62,098 bases of DNA from Porticoccaceae bacterium (GCA_029248755.1 JAQWIR010000004.1:1-62098); one strand, 5' to 3'. Shown: positions 38,176 through 51,885, counted from the first letter of the stretch. Made by a program: numbers and translations. Notes: a model not told the origin generated them from the sequence alone.

Positions 38176-39522
38176 CTATTTTAGCGTTACAAATTCTTCT
38201 GCAGTCGACGGATGGATACCAATCGTTGAATCAAAATGTGATTTTGTAGCGCCTGCTTTTATGGCGATGGCGACTCCCTGAATAATTTCTGCGGCATGGT
38301 GGCCCACCATATGACAGCCAATAACCTTGTCATTGGTTTTATTAACGATCATTTTCATAAACGTACGATCACTACCCTGCCCTAATGTTTCAAACATGGG
38401 CTTAAAGTCTGAACGATAAACAGCAATATCGGTATATTGTTGCTTAGCTTGGGCTTCTGTTAAGCCTACCGTGGCTAATTCAGGTTGGCTAAACACTGCG
38501 GTTGGTATATTTGTGTAATCTAGCTTGGCTGTATCATCTGCGTATAAGTGATTAATCAATACCATGGCCTGTTTGATGGCTACCGGTGTAAGCTGAACCC
38601 GGTCTATAACATCACCAATAGCATAGATACTGGGCTCATTGGTACAGTAGTTTTCATCAACCACAATTGCGTTACGATCATTTAATGTAACTTTGGTATT
38701 CTCAAGCCCTAACCCTTCGGTATTGGCCTGCCTACCTGTGGCATAAAGCACCATATCTGCAGTAATTGAGCTCCCACTATCTAAGTTGATATTAAGCTGT
38801 TGGTGACACTTGGCAATTGAACTGACATTGGTATCTAGAGTCATTTTGATACCCTTTTTAATCATGCCTTCTGTTACTTTTGCGCAACAATCGCTATCAA
38901 ATGATTTTAATAACTGATTCCCACGGTATATTAGGTGTGTCTCAACCCCTAGCCCATTAAGAATCCCTGCGAATTCAACTGCTATATAGCCCCCACCTAC
39001 AATAACAGCCCTTTTAGGGAGCTCTGCTAGGCTAAACATTTCATTAGAACTAACCGCCAGTTCTTTACCGGGTATATCGGGTATACGGGGCCAGCCGCCG
39101 GTTGCAATTAATATTTTTTTTGCGCTGTATTGCTGTCCGTTAACAGAAATACGCTGAGGAGCTTCTATTTTAGCTCTGCCTTGAATAATGGTCGCACCGC
39201 TATCCTTCAATAGTCTTTGATAAATGGCGTTTAAACGGCCTATTTCGTTGGATTTATTGTCTCTGAGGGTATTCCAATTAAACGTTGCCTGATTTGAATG
39301 ATTCCAACCATAACCTTCGCCAGCATGAAACAATTCAGGAAACTGAGAAGCATAGACAAATAATTTTTTTGGCACACAGCCAACATTGACACAGGTGCCG
39401 CCAAGATCAGAAACCTCAGCGATGGCAACTCGCTTACCCTGAGAAGCAGCAACTCTGGCGGTTCTAACCCCGCCGGAACCCGCACCTATAACAAATAGAT
39501 CAAAGTCAAAATTGTTACTCAT
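38176..39522 (-). CDS. gor: Glutathione-disulfide reductase
   Basis: NADPH-dependent flavoenzyme that keeps glutathione reduced. FAD-binding VIGAGSGGVRTARVAA, redox pair Cys44–Cys49 in GGTCVNVGCVPKKL, NAD(P) motif VGGGYIAVEFAGIL, and the C-terminal GIHPSTAEEF with the active His-Glu pair. 448 aa. Overlaps cysG by 4 bases (ATGA), so it is the last gene of the serS–cysG–gor string. Confidence 0.95.
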   Translation of the reverse strand: MSNNFDFDLFVIGAGSGGVRTARVAASQGKRVAIAEVSDLGGTCVNVGCVPKKLFVYASQFPELFHAGEGYGWNHSNQATFNWNTLRDNKSNEIGRLNAIYQRLLKDSGATIIQGRAKIEAPQRISVNGQQYSAKKILIATGGWPRIPDIPGKELAVSSNEMFSLAELPKRAVIVGGGYIAVEFAGILNGLGVETHLIYRGNQLLKSFDSDCCAKVTEGMIKKGIKMTLDTNVSSIAKCHQQLNINLDSGSSITADMVLYATGRQANTEGLGLENTKVTLNDRNAIVVDENYCTNEPSIYAIGDVIDRVQLTPVAIKQAMVLINHLYADDTAKLDYTNIPTAVFSQPELATVGLTEAQAKQQYTDIAVYRSDFKPMFETLGQGSDRTFMKMIVNKTNDKVIGCHMVGHHAAEIIQGVAIAIKAGATKSHFDSTIGIHPSTAEEFVTLK

Positions 39523-40942
39523 TCTTCACTCTGTGAATTTTGATTAAACCAAGCTAATTTATCATGCAGGCTAACAACGGTACCGACAATAATCAGTGTA
39601 GGCGCTTTAGCTTCAGCATTGCGAACGATAGTAGGCAGACTGTTTAAATCACCGGTAAATACTCGCTGTTTATCTGAAGTCCCCTTTTCAACTAAAGCAA
39701 CAGGCATATTGGCATCTAAACCATGCGCTTTGAGTTGTTCACAGATGGTTTCTAGACCATTAAGACCCATATAAAAAACCAGTGTTTGATTGGGCTGAGC
39801 TAATTCATTCCAATTAAGATCAAGCTTTCCGGAGCGGTGATGACCAGCTATAAATCGCACAGACTGGGCATGGTCGCGGTGTGTCAGGGGTATTCCGGCA
39901 TAGCTAGCGCATCCAGAGGCTGCAGTAATACCCGGAACTACTTGAAAAGGAATCCCCTGTTCGGCTAAGGTTTCAAGTTCTTCGCCACCGCGACCAAAAA
40001 TAAAAGGATCACCGCCCTTAAGCCGGACTACGCGATTGCCTTCAAGGGCATAATCCACCATTTTTTGATTAATATTTTCTTGGGTCACAGGATGATCACC
40101 CGCGGTTTTCCCCACGTAGATTCTCGTAGCATCCCGCCTAACCAAATTCAGAACAGGTTTGGAGACCAGTCTGTCGTATAAAACAATATCGGCTTGTTGC
40201 ATCAGTCGTATGGCCTTAAAGGTTAACAGATCTGGATCACCTGGCCCGCCTCCAATAAGATAGACCTCACCCGTTTTAAATTCTTCAGTGGTGTCGAGCT
40301 TGTCCTTTAACAGTCGCTCCGCTTCATCTAGGTTGTTGCTATAGGCTTGTTCTGCAATAGGGCCACCAAACACTTCTTCCCAAAAAGCTTTTCGATCGGC
40401 ACCATTAGAAAATTTGGCTTTTACCTTTTCTCTAAAACTACCAGCTAACGCGGCTAATTTACTCATACCTGCAGGAAAAAGGCTTTCTAGCTGAGTTCTA
40501 ATAAGACGCACTAAGACCGGAGCATCACCACCGCTTGAGATAGCTATTTGTATGGGTGATCTATCGACGATGGATGGAAAAATAACCGTTGAAAAACCAG
40601 GGTCATCCACAACATTAGAGAGCATATGCGCCTGTTGCGCATGCTTTGATACTTCACGGTTAAGTTCAGGGTCATTGGTGGCCGCAATCACTAGAACTGC
40701 TTCAGGGTAGTTTTCAATATACTGTTGTTGGTAAGGCGCTGTTATTAGCTCAAGATTATGGATACCTTTTTTGGCATTGCTGTCTCTTATTTCTACAAGA
40801 TCAGCACAGTACTCTTTGGCGACAATAGTAATTAAGGCGCTGGCTTCAGCCACAAGGCGTACTTTGCGCAGGGCAATTTCGCCGCCACCGATAACAATAA
40901 CGCGCTTACCATTAAGATTATGAAATAGCGGTAAGAAATCCA

Positions 40943-40943
<1 letters not shown>
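39519..40943 (-). CDS. cysG: Siroheme synthase CysG (trifunctional)
   Basis: Makes siroheme, cofactor of sulfite and nitrite reductases, from uroporphyrinogen III. N-terminal NAD-dependent dehydrogenase/chelatase (residues 1-~200, VIVIGGGEIALRK) and C-terminal methyltransferase (~215-460, VYLIGGGPGDPDLLT, VRLKGGDPFIFGRGGEE, VVPGITAASGCASYAGIPLT). 474 aa, full fusion. Shares one base with serS. Relevant to the sulfur genes at 21516-25000. Confidence 0.96.
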
Positions 40944-42602
<1,659 letters not shown>

Positions 42603-42613
42603 TTAATTTTTCC

Positions 42614-43936
42614 TTATTTTTCAGTCTTCATTTTCTTATCTAAACTACGAAGATAAGTTAATTTTTCAGCTATTTTACCCTCTAGGCCACGATCAGTGGG
42701 GAAATAATATTGCTTATCCTTTAACTCCTCGGGCAAATAGCGCTCTGCTGCGGCATAGCCGCTCTCTTCATTGTGGGCGTATCTATAATCTTTGCCATAA
42801 TCTAGCTGTTTCATTAGTGTTGTGGGTGCATTGCGCAAATGCAACGGCACTTCATAGCTAGGCATAGAGCGAATATCTGCCATCACAGCTTTGTACGCTG
42901 TATAAATAGCATTACTTTTAGCCGCTATAGCTAGATAAGTAACAGCTTGAGCTAAACCAAGCTCACCCTCTGGGCTCCCCAATCTTTCTTGGGAGTTCCA
43001 AGCATTTAATGTTATTTCAAGGGCTCTTGGATCGGCATTGCCAATATCTTCACTAGCAATTCGTACCAAGCGTCGCGCTATATAAAGTGGGTCACACCCG
43101 CCATCGAGCATACGACAAAGCCAATACAAAGATGCATCAGGATCAGATCCTCTAATGGATTTATGCAGAGCGGAAATTTGATCATAAAAATACTCACCCT
43201 TATTATCAAATCTTCGATTATCACCCACCAAAACCTGCTGCAAAATATCAGTATTCAGCTCACAGGAATCATCTGGCACAAGATCAGCCGCTATCTCAAG
43301 AAGGTTAAGTGCACGCCGAGCATCACCATCCGCTGCATTAGCCAGTAATTCCAATGCCTTTTCTTCAATGGTTATAGTGCTGTTATTGTTAGCATTTAAC
43401 GCAGGTAGCGAATGAGTGACAATATTTTTTATATCATCGAGTGTTAAACTTTTTAGCACATAGATGCGACAACGAGACAAGAGTGCATTATTAAGTTCAA
43501 ATGAGGGGTTTTCTGTGGTGGCACCAATAAAAATTACAGTGCCGTCTTCAACATAGGGTAGAAAAGCATCCTGTTGTGATTTGTTAAAGCGATGAACTTC
43601 GTCAACAAATAATAGTGTTTTTCGACCATGAGCATCACGCTGTTGTTGTGCAATTGATATTGCTGCCCTGATTTCCTTAACCCCAGATAGCACAGCTGAT
43701 ATAGACTCAAAATGAGCATCTGCGGCTTGTGCAATTATCTTGGCTAAGGTAGTTTTGCCAACACCGGGAGGACCCCAAAGTATCATTGAATGAGGAAGAC
43801 CGCTGTTAATAGCCTCTCTAAGAGGTTTGCCATGGCTAAGTATATGTTGCTGGCCTAAAAAATCAGATAGACTTTCAGGGCGCCTTTTGGAGGCTAATGG
43901 CTGGTAAACCTCTTGGGTAAAAAGATCAGTGGCCAT
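42614..43936 (-). CDS. rarA: Replication-associated recombination protein A
   Basis: AAA+ ATPase (MgsA/WHIP-like) acting at stalled forks. Walker A GPPGVGKTTLAK, Walker B LFVDEVHRFNKSQQDAFL, sensor region GATTENPSFELN and the C-terminal tetramerisation domain. 440 aa, normal. The start ATG 43936 lies inside the end of lolA (11-base overlap). Confidence 0.95.
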   Translation of the reverse strand: MATDLFTQEVYQPLASKRRPESLSDFLGQQHILSHGKPLREAINSGLPHSMILWGPPGVGKTTLAKIIAQAADAHFESISAVLSGVKEIRAAISIAQQQRDAHGRKTLLFVDEVHRFNKSQQDAFLPYVEDGTVIFIGATTENPSFELNNALLSRCRIYVLKSLTLDDIKNIVTHSLPALNANNNSTITIEEKALELLANAADGDARRALNLLEIAADLVPDDSCELNTDILQQVLVGDNRRFDNKGEYFYDQISALHKSIRGSDPDASLYWLCRMLDGGCDPLYIARRLVRIASEDIGNADPRALEITLNAWNSQERLGSPEGELGLAQAVTYLAIAAKSNAIYTAYKAVMADIRSMPSYEVPLHLRNAPTTLMKQLDYGKDYRYAHNEESGYAAAERYLPEELKDKQYYFPTDRGLEGKIAEKLTYLRSLDKKMKTEK

Positions 43937-44561
43937 GGCTTACAACATCCACTCCTTCGGGTATTTTAAAGGTGAAAAAATTATCCTCAAATGATGGATT
44001 CAATATAAAATTTTGAAACTCAATAAGAGTTTTTTGGCCAAGATTATCGGTAAAGTTTATACCAGACAAACTACCCTTAGAGAATTCAATTGATAGTTGC
44101 TTATATAAAGTGGTTAGCGCAATAGGTTCGAGAATAAATTGCTGGGTAGAATCGTTAACTAATTTTTGTCCTGTAACATTAAAGCTTTCACTTATCTGTT
44201 GTGGACTACCAAGCAGCAAGATGATGGGGTTAGTTTCAGGATTATTAGCATAAGGTTCAACAATAACTTGTTCCAAATCAGGATCATAAAGCCATAGGCG
44301 AGCACCATTACTGACAATCGTTTGTGCCGCTGGCTGAAATACAGTCCAATGTACTTGGTTAGGCTTTTTCCCATGAAAAATACCCGTTAATTTTTGGTAG
44401 GAATTGCCTTTGGAGTCCAATAGCTGCTGGCTAAAGTTAGCTGAAAAACTATTTATGGGGCTTAATAAATCAGCTAGTTGTTCAGATGCGTCTTTAGTTA
44501 TTTCAGCCCAAGAAATACTTGTAGTGAAAATAGCCATTAGCGCCCAGCAAAATAATTTCAT
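43926..44561 (-). CDS. lolA: Outer-membrane lipoprotein carrier protein LolA
   Basis: Periplasmic chaperone that takes lipoproteins from LolCDE to LolB. Signal peptide residues ~1-20 (ending SISWA), then the incomplete-barrel domain with INSFSANFSQQLLDSKG and GARLWLYDPDLEQV. ATG 44561 overlaps the ftsK stop TGA by one base and is the natural start (an adjacent TTG 44564 is possible). 211 aa. The ftsK–lolA–rarA–serS order is common in gammaproteobacteria. Confidence 0.94.
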   Translation of the reverse strand: MKLFCWALMAIFTTSISWAEITKDASEQLADLLSPINSFSANFSQQLLDSKGNSYQKLTGIFHGKKPNQVHWTVFQPAAQTIVSNGARLWLYDPDLEQVIVEPYANNPETNPIILLLGSPQQISESFNVTGQKLVNDSTQQFILEPIALTTLYKQLSIEFSKGSLSGINFTDNLGQKTLIEFQNFILNPSFEDNFFTFKIPEGVDVVSHGH

Positions 44562-46933
44562 CAATTAGATCCCGATGGTGCTAATACTTCCCTACTTCCA
44601 TTATTGCCCATAGAACTAACAACACCACTTGCTTCCATTTGCTCTATCAGCCTAGCCGCACGATTGTAGCCAACTCTAAGTTTGCGCTGGACAGAGGAAA
44701 TGGAAGCTTTGCGTGTCTCTAATACAAAGGCAACGGCCTCGTCATAAAGAGGATCGCTTTCTCCATTATCATCTGAATCATCACTGCCATTAAATCCAGG
44801 AACTATAACACCAGAAGATGAAGCTTCATCGGTTATGTCTGATAGGTAATTAGGCTCGCCACGACGCTTCCAATCGGCAACTACCTTATGAACTTCGTGA
44901 TCATCTACAAAAGCCCCATGAATTCTTTCCGGAACACTGGTTCCTGGTGGTAGATATAACATATCACCATGACCTAAAAGTTGCTCAGCACCACCCTGAT
45001 CCAAAATGGTTCGAGAATCTATTTTGGATGATACTTGGAATCCAATTCTAGAGGGCACGTTAGCCTTAATAAGGCCAGTGATAACATCGACTGAGGGTCG
45101 CTGTGTTGCCAAGATTAGATGAATACCCGCTGCCCTCGCCTTCTGTGCAATGCGAGCAATTAACTGCTCCACTTTTTTACCGACAATCATCATCATATCG
45201 GCAAATTCATCGACGACGACTACGATATAAGGGAGGGTTTCTAAGGTCGGTGCTTCTGGTGGCTCTTGGGTTTCGTCCCAGCCCATCTCTTCTGGATTGA
45301 ATACCCACAGCGGATCAGTAATTGGATTGCCAGATTTAATAGCATCTTCTATTTTACGGTTATAGCCTGCAATATTTCTTACTCCAAGTGCGGCCATTAA
45401 TTTGTATCTACGCTCCATTTCACCCACACACCATCGCAGACCACTAGAGGCATCCTTCATATCTGTAATAACTGGCGTTAAAAGATGGGGGATATCATCA
45501 TAAACAGATAATTCAAGCATTTTTGGATCAATAAGGATTAGCTTAACTTCGTCGGGTGAGGCTTTAAACAAAAGACTCAAAAGCATAGCGTTAATACCAA
45601 CAGACTTACCTGAACCTGTGGTGCCCGCTACCAGTAAATGTGGCATTTTAGCGAGATCGGCGACAACTGGAATACCTGCGATATCATTGCCTAATGCCAA
45701 GGTTAAAGGTGAACTAGAGTTATCATAAGCAGCAGAGGTAAGTACCTCGCTTAGGCGAACCATTTCTCTAGTCTCATTAGGAATCTCAATACCAACGACA
45801 GATTTACCTTGAATAACTTCAACCACACGAACACTAATTACAGCCATTGAGCGAGCTAAATCTTTAGCCAATCCGGTAATACGGCTTACTTTTATACCTG
45901 CAGCTGGCTGGATTTCAAAACGAGTAACCACAGGCCCTGGAAGAACTTCTACTACCGTAGCACTTATGCCAAAGTCTTGAAGCTTGACCTCCAAAAGTCG
46001 AGACATATGCTCCAAAGATTCATCTGAAAAGCCAGTATTTGTTGTTTTATCTTGAGTGTCGAGAAGATTTAATGGCGGTAGAACCCCTACTAGTTTCTCG
46101 TCAATAAATAATGGTTGTTGTTTTTCTCTTTCAACACGCTTGCTATTTTTCGCCTTAACCTCAGGTGCACTAATGGTGACTGGGGTTTGCTTCTGTCTTT
46201 TTTTGGTTGCAGCCTCTACTTTAATCGAGCGCTCAGCTTTCGCTTCTTTGGCAATATTATTTTCAATTTGCTTGCGTCTCATTTCACTAAAGCTGGCGGA
46301 TAACCATCGTCCCAGCGCCATTGTTGAAGTACCCAGAGAATCTATAATGGTAATCCATGAAATCTCGGCAAAAACAGTTAATCCAAAAAAGAATAATGAA
46401 AGTAAAATAACAGTAGCACCTGTGTAGCTAAATACTTCCAAGACAGATTCGCTAATCGTCATACCAAGTACCCCACCATAACCTGATGGGTAACCAGTAA
46501 GAGAATCATCGAATTGTATGTTTGCTATGGATGTAGCGCTTACCATGACTAATACAAAGCCGATTAGACGTAGGCTAAAAGTTACTGTATCGAACGGCAT
46601 TGCCTCTTTTAATAAGCAGGTTCGCAATATCTGTAGAGCCCTAGCGGCCAGTAAAAGCGGAAACAAAAAAGCCATAGCGCCGAATAGGTTAAAAAATATA
46701 TCGGCAAAAAGTGCTCCAGCTGGGCCAATGGCGTTTTCTACTTGTTGAGAAGTAGCTGTTTTTGACCAGCCTGGATCCTCTGGAGAGTAGCTTAAAAGTG
46801 CCACCATCATGATCAGACAAAGGGCAATACAACCAATGAGAGCACCTTCAGTAAGAAGCTGCTTAGACCTTGCATCAGTATCAGCCTGATTAGTCGGAGT
46901 CGAGTTATTTTGTTTAGTTTTCTTATTACTCAA
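44561..46933 (-). CDS. ftsK: DNA translocase FtsK
   Basis: Septal DNA pump that clears chromosome ends and triggers XerCD at dif. Four N-terminal membrane helices (residues ~28-190), a short charged linker, the motor with Walker [17 protein letters not shown] and Walker [14 protein letters not shown], and the C-terminal gamma winged helix ([20 protein letters not shown]) that reads KOPS. 790 aa; the linker is much shorter than in E. coli, as in Pseudomonas. Confidence 0.96.
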   Translation of the reverse strand: MSNKKTKQNNSTPTNQADTDARSKQLLTEGALIGCIALCLIMMVALLSYSPEDPGWSKTATSQQVENAIGPAGALFADIFFNLFGAMAFLFPLLLAARALQILRTCLLKEAMPFDTVTFSLRLIGFVLVMVSATSIANIQFDDSLTGYPSGYGGVLGMTISESVLEVFSYTGATVILLSLFFFGLTVFAEISWITIIDSLGTSTMALGRWLSASFSEMRRKQIENNIAKEAKAERSIKVEAATKKRQKQTPVTISAPEVKAKNSKRVEREKQQPLFIDEKLVGVLPPLNLLDTQDKTTNTGFSDESLEHMSRLLEVKLQDFGISATVVEVLPGPVVTRFEIQPAAGIKVSRITGLAKDLARSMAVISVRVVEVIQGKSVVGIEIPNETREMVRLSEVLTSAAYDNSSSPLTLALGNDIAGIPVVADLAKMPHLLVAGTTGSGKSVGINAMLLSLLFKASPDEVKLILIDPKMLELSVYDDIPHLLTPVITDMKDASSGLRWCVGEMERRYKLMAALGVRNIAGYNRKIEDAIKSGNPITDPLWVFNPEEMGWDETQEPPEAPTLETLPYIVVVVDEFADMMMIVGKKVEQLIARIAQKARAAGIHLILATQRPSVDVITGLIKANVPSRIGFQVSSKIDSRTILDQGGAEQLLGHGDMLYLPPGTSVPERIHGAFVDDHEVHKVVADWKRRGEPNYLSDITDEASSSGVIVPGFNGSDDSDDNGESDPLYDEAVAFVLETRKASISSVQRKLRVGYNRAARLIEQMEASGVVSSMGNNGSREVLAPSGSN

Positions 46934-47041
46934 AATAGAAGCCCTATTAGCTTTGTAAAGCAGTAATTGTAGCTTAATTTCGATTAAACGCCATGCCGTA
47001 AAGCTATATTCATGAACTATGTAAAGAAATTTAAAAATTAA

Positions 47042-47077
47042 TTGGTGACTGGCGCAGGAATCATTATGATAGTCACC
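47042..47077 (+). promoter_or_regulatory. Candidate trxB promoter inside an inverted repeat
   Basis: TTGGTG (47042-47047) and TATGAT (47065-47070) are spaced by 17 bases. A perfect 7-bp inverted repeat, GGTGACT (47044-47050) and AGTCACC (47071-47077), brackets the promoter. It may be an operator or just a chance hairpin. Confidence 0.5.
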
Positions 47078-47107
47078 CTATAAAACGGTTTTATAAACCA
47101 AACATAA

Positions 47108-48073
<966 letters not shown>

Positions 48074-48754
48074 ATGGAGCTAGCAGTACTAAACTCGCAA
48101 AAACCCGAGTTTCCAGACCCTAATGCTGCATTAGAGGATCCAGATGGTTTACTGGCTGTAGGTGGAAATCTACAGTCAGATACACTTCTTTCAGCCTATT
48201 ATCAAGGCATATTCCCATGGTACAACGAAAATGACCCTATACTTTGGTGGTCACCAAGTGCTCGCTGTGTAATCGAGCCAAATAATCTCCATATTTCTAA
48301 AAGCCTGCAAAAACAACTTCGTAAAAAACCTTTCAAAGTAACGTTTAATCAATCATTTGAACAAGTTATAACAGCATGCGCTGATAGAAATTTTAAAACA
48401 GATACTTGGATAAACAATGACATGATTTTAGCCTATACTAATTTAAATAGACTGGGTAAAGCGCATTCAGTAGAGGTTTGGCACGATAAAGAATTAGTGG
48501 GTGGTGCTTATGGTTTATCTATTGGCGCAATTTTTTGTGGTGAATCTATGTTTAGTAGACAAACTAATGCTTCAAAAATCGCTTTAGTATATTTATGTAA
48601 ACACATAGCCAAGCTGGGCTTTAAGCTAATAGACTGCCAATTAGAGACTGAACACTTAGTAACTATGGGTGCAAAAGCGATAAAAAGAAAAACTTTTTTA
48701 ACCATGCTTCATCAGCTAAGAGACAGTGATATTAAATGGAGCACAGAGGAATAG
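48074..48754 (+). CDS. aat: Leucyl/phenylalanyl-tRNA–protein transferase
   Basis: Adds Leu or Phe to proteins with N-terminal Lys or Arg, making N-degrons for ClpS–ClpA. Family marks: FPDPNAALEDPDGLLAVGG, YYQGIFPWYNENDPILWWSP and GLSIGAIFCGESMFSRQ. 226 aa. Begins directly after the trxB stop. The arginyl-transferase gene (bpt/ate) that often follows is absent; infA comes next after 116 bases. Confidence 0.95.
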   Translation: MELAVLNSQKPEFPDPNAALEDPDGLLAVGGNLQSDTLLSAYYQGIFPWYNENDPILWWSPSARCVIEPNNLHISKSLQKQLRKKPFKVTFNQSFEQVITACADRNFKTDTWINNDMILAYTNLNRLGKAHSVEVWHDKELVGGAYGLSIGAIFCGESMFSRQTNASKIALVYLCKHIAKLGFKLIDCQLETEHLVTMGAKAIKRKTFLTMLHQLRDSDIKWSTEE

Positions 48755-48870
48755 CTTACAGCCGCAAGGAATTATTTCATAAAGATGGGCCTATAGTTTG
48801 AATAATGACTTTGCTATGTTGTGCAAATTAAGGCAAACTGCGCGCTTTTTACAGAGTTCTAAAATTAGTT

Positions 48871-49089
48871 ATGGCAAAAGAAGATCATATTGAATTCGAC
48901 GGCGAGGTAATCGATACCCTGCCCAATACCATGTTCAAAGTAAAACTTGAAAATGACCATGTTATTACTGCGCATATCTCAGGAAAAATGAGAAAACATT
49001 ATATTCGTATTTTGACAGGTGACAAAGTTAAGGTAGAAATGACTCCCTACGATCTATCTAAAGGCCGTATTACCTTTCGCGAAAGATAG
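48871..49089 (+). CDS. infA: Translation initiation factor IF-1
   Basis: 72-residue S1/OB-fold protein that binds the ribosomal A site during initiation. Begins [19 protein letters not shown] and contains the [18 protein letters not shown] segment. Converges with clpA, with only 17 bases between stops. Confidence 0.97.
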   Translation: MAKEDHIEFDGEVIDTLPNTMFKVKLENDHVITAHISGKMRKHYIRILTGDKVKVEMTPYDLSKGRITFRER

Positions 49090-49096
49090 AAATTTC

Positions 49097-49130
49097 ACCA
49101 TGGAGACTAGGCTTCAGATAGCTCCATGGT
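49097..49130. terminator. Hairpin at the convergent infA/clpA ends
   Basis: Perfect 9-bp stem ACCATGGAG (49097-49105) with CTCCATGGT (49122-49130) and a 16-base loop that contains the clpA stop. No T-run follows, so it is a weak terminator candidate for infA. Confidence 0.4.
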
Positions 49131-51401
49131 TTCAATTTCGATACAAAGCTCATCGTTTTTAACTGATACAAAAACAGTTCCTCCACGCTGACTTAAGGTT
49201 CCAAATAACACTTCCTCAGCAAGTGGATTCTTGATTTTATCCTGAATAAGACGATCCATGGGGCGTGCACCCATTTTTGCATCATAACCATTAACCGCCA
49301 ACCAATTCCTCGCTTCGGCATCAACACTTAAAAATACTTTTTTCTCATCCAGTTGATTTTGTAATTTGACTAAAAACTTATCGACAACTGTTGCAATAAT
49401 ATTGAGTGGCAAACTGCCAAACTGGACAATAGTATCAAGTCTATTCCTAAATTCTGGACTGAATGTTTTCTTAATGTCACTCAGTGCGTCAGTACTATGA
49501 TCTTGTTTTGCAAAACCAATTGAGCTTTTATCTAAACTCTCTGCACCGGCATTGGTAGTCATTATCAATATGATATTGCGAAAATCAGTTTTACGACCAT
49601 TATTATCAGTTAGTGTTCCATGATCCATTACTTGAAGTAACAAATTAAAGATATCTGGATGGGCTTTTTCAACCTCATCAAGCAATACAACACCATGAGG
49701 CTGTTTAGCAACAGCCTCAGTCAAAAGACCTCCCTGATCAAAACCAACATAGCCAGGAGGTGCGCCTATTAAACGAGAAACAGCGTGACGCTCCATATAT
49801 TCTGACATATCAAAGCGAATTAAAGGAATACCTAGCAACTTGGCTAGTTGACGGCTCATTTCGGTCTTACCAACACCCGTAGGCCCAGCAAATAAGAAAC
49901 TACCAATAGGCCGCTCCCCTTCTCGCAAACCTGCACGTGCAAGCTTTATAGCGCTAGTTAAGGCACTGATAGCTGGGTCCTGACCAAATACTACCAATCG
50001 TAACTGATCGTCTAATCCTTTTAGCTTTGAACGGTCAGAGGATGAGACGGTTTTAGCGGGTATCTGAGCAATTTTTGAAATCATCAGCTCAATGTCAGTA
50101 ACACCGATAGTCTTCTTTTGACGACTCTTTGGCTGAAGACGCTGAAATGCTCCAGCTTCATCTATAACATCAATCGCTTTATCAGGTAAAAAACGATCTG
50201 AAATATGCTTGCTAGAGAGCTCGGCTGCCGCCTTAAGAGCAGTATTAGTGTATTTTAAATGATGATGGTGCTCAAATTTCTCTCGTAAACCCTTTAAAAT
50301 CTGATAGGTTTCTGCTGTAGAGGGTTCATCCACATCAACCTTTTGAAAACGACGAGATAATGCCCGATCCTTATCAAAAATTTCTCTATATTCTTGGAAA
50401 GTTGTGGAGCCAAAACATCTTAATTTACCCGATGACAATAAAGGTTTGAGTAAATTAGAAGCATCCATTACCCCGCCCGAGGCAGAACCTGCGCCAATAA
50501 TCGTGTGAATTTCGTCTATAAACAAGATACTTTCACCCTGATCTAATAATTCACTAATCAAACCTTTAAGACGTTTTTCAAAATCGCCTCTATATTTGGT
50601 TCCGGCTAGAAGACCACCAAGATCCAGAGAAAAAATAGTAAAGTCTAAAAGCGGTTCAGGGGCGTTTCCTTCAACAATAAGTTGGGCAAGACCCTCAGCT
50701 ATGGCGGTCTTCCCAACACCAGACTCACCAACCAATAAAGGGTTGTTTTTACGGCGTCTAATCAGAGTTTGTCCGACACGATCCAGCTCCTTAGCGCGCC
50801 CGACTAAAGGGTCGAGACGACCCTGTTCAGCTTCAAAATTTAGATTAATGGTAAACTGAGCTAATAGTTGCCCATCAGTGGACTGCCCCTCTTCAGAGGC
50901 TTTATTTGTTTGTTGATATTCAGCTTCAGTACTATCAGCAGCAACACTTTCGTTGGGTATTTTTGAGATACCATGAGCGATAAAATTGACAACATCGATA
51001 CGTGCAATATTTTGTAAGCGTAAAAAATAAACAGCCTGACTCTCTTGCTCGCTAAATATAGCCACTATAACGTTAGCACCAACAACTTCTTCACTGGTAC
51101 TTGAGCTTACCTGAAAAACGGCTCTTTGGAGTACTCTTTGGAAACCATGAGTGGGCTGAACATCAATGTCTTCGTGATGTCCTAATGTTTTGGGTATTTT
51201 TGAAGTTGTGGCATCAATAAATTCGATTAAATCCTGCCGTAAAATACTTAAATCGACACCACAGGCCTTTAGAACTTTTACTGCAGAATTATCGTCTAGT
51301 AAAGCTAATAGCAAATGCTCTACTGTCATAAATTCGTGACGTTGCTCTTGAGCATTCTTATAGGCACGATTAAGTGTTAATTCTAGATCCTTACTGAGCA
51401 T
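49107..51401 (-). CDS. clpA: ATP-dependent Clp protease ATP-binding subunit ClpA
   Basis: AAA+ unfoldase that feeds ClpP. N-domain (residues 1-~145) that binds ClpS, first AAA module with GESGVGKTAIAEGL and LFIDEIHTIIGAG, second with AGPTGVGKTEMSRQL and VVLLDEVEKAHPD, then the ClpP-docking loop IGFAKQDHS. 764 aa. clpS lies 2 bases upstream, so they form one unit. clpP is not in the window. Confidence 0.97.
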   Translation of the reverse strand: MLSKDLELTLNRAYKNAQEQRHEFMTVEHLLLALLDDNSAVKVLKACGVDLSILRQDLIEFIDATTSKIPKTLGHHEDIDVQPTHGFQRVLQRAVFQVSSSTSEEVVGANVIVAIFSEQESQAVYFLRLQNIARIDVVNFIAHGISKIPNESVAADSTEAEYQQTNKASEEGQSTDGQLLAQFTINLNFEAEQGRLDPLVGRAKELDRVGQTLIRRRKNNPLLVGESGVGKTAIAEGLAQLIVEGNAPEPLLDFTIFSLDLGGLLAGTKYRGDFEKRLKGLISELLDQGESILFIDEIHTIIGAGSASGGVMDASNLLKPLLSSGKLRCFGSTTFQEYREIFDKDRALSRRFQKVDVDEPSTAETYQILKGLREKFEHHHHLKYTNTALKAAAELSSKHISDRFLPDKAIDVIDEAGAFQRLQPKSRQKKTIGVTDIELMISKIAQIPAKTVSSSDRSKLKGLDDQLRLVVFGQDPAISALTSAIKLARAGLREGERPIGSFLFAGPTGVGKTEMSRQLAKLLGIPLIRFDMSEYMERHAVSRLIGAPPGYVGFDQGGLLTEAVAKQPHGVVLLDEVEKAHPDIFNLLLQVMDHGTLTDNNGRKTDFRNIILIMTTNAGAESLDKSSIGFAKQDHSTDALSDIKKTFSPEFRNRLDTIVQFGSLPLNIIATVVDKFLVKLQNQLDEKKVFLSVDAEARNWLAVNGYDAKMGARPMDRLIQDKIKNPLAEEVLFGTLSQRGGTVFVSVKNDELCIEIETMELSEA

Positions 51402-51403
51402 AC

Positions 51404-51754
51404 TTAAAACTCTTTTTGGTTGCAGGGTTCAAATTCACAGCGCAATGGGTGCTGATTGCTCTGTGAATATTCATTTACGAGCGTAGCTTTAGTTGCAGCT
51501 ACATCCTCAGTATATATACCGCAGACACCTTTTCCAGCATGGTGTATATCGAGCATTATTTTGGTTGCCTGTTCTCGTGAGTGATAAAAAAACAACTCCA
51601 AAAGTTCAACTACAAAATCCATTGGCGTGTAATCGTCATTAAGAAGAACCACTTGATACATCAAAGGCTCTTTTATTTGAGGCTTCGCTTCCTGTATTTC
51701 TGTATCCCCATGATCAAAATAAGGGACATGATTGTGATCGTTCATCTTGCTCAT
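51404..51754 (-). CDS. clpS: ClpS adaptor of the N-end rule
   Basis: Binds destabilising N-terminal residues and hands substrates to ClpA. Core motif [20 protein letters not shown] with the pocket residues, then [16 protein letters not shown]. 116 aa; the tail after the core is slightly long. Coupled to clpA and, with aat, completes the Leu/Phe N-degron pathway in this cluster. Confidence 0.96.
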   Translation of the reverse strand: MSKMNDHNHVPYFDHGDTEIQEAKPQIKEPLMYQVVLLNDDYTPMDFVVELLELFFYHSREQATKIMLDIHHAGKGVCGIYTEDVAATKATLVNEYSQSNQHPLRCEFEPCNQKEF

Positions 51755-51885
51755 AACATTTAGCCAATATTTTTCTTACGTAATAATATTAATTTTATAC
51801 CACAAGTGTTTATCAAGGTGTAAATTTACTTAAAAAATAAAAAGCAGTCTAAGAAGCCTAAAAAAATCAAAATACTTACTATACT

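Noticed and set aside
42603-42613. Fluoride riboswitch for crcB
   Set aside because: Only 11 bases separate crcB from rarA, too short for the aptamer.
46056-46427. 123-codon plus-strand frame within ftsK
   Set aside because: Antisense to the FtsK linker and membrane region; codon pattern is that of the complement.
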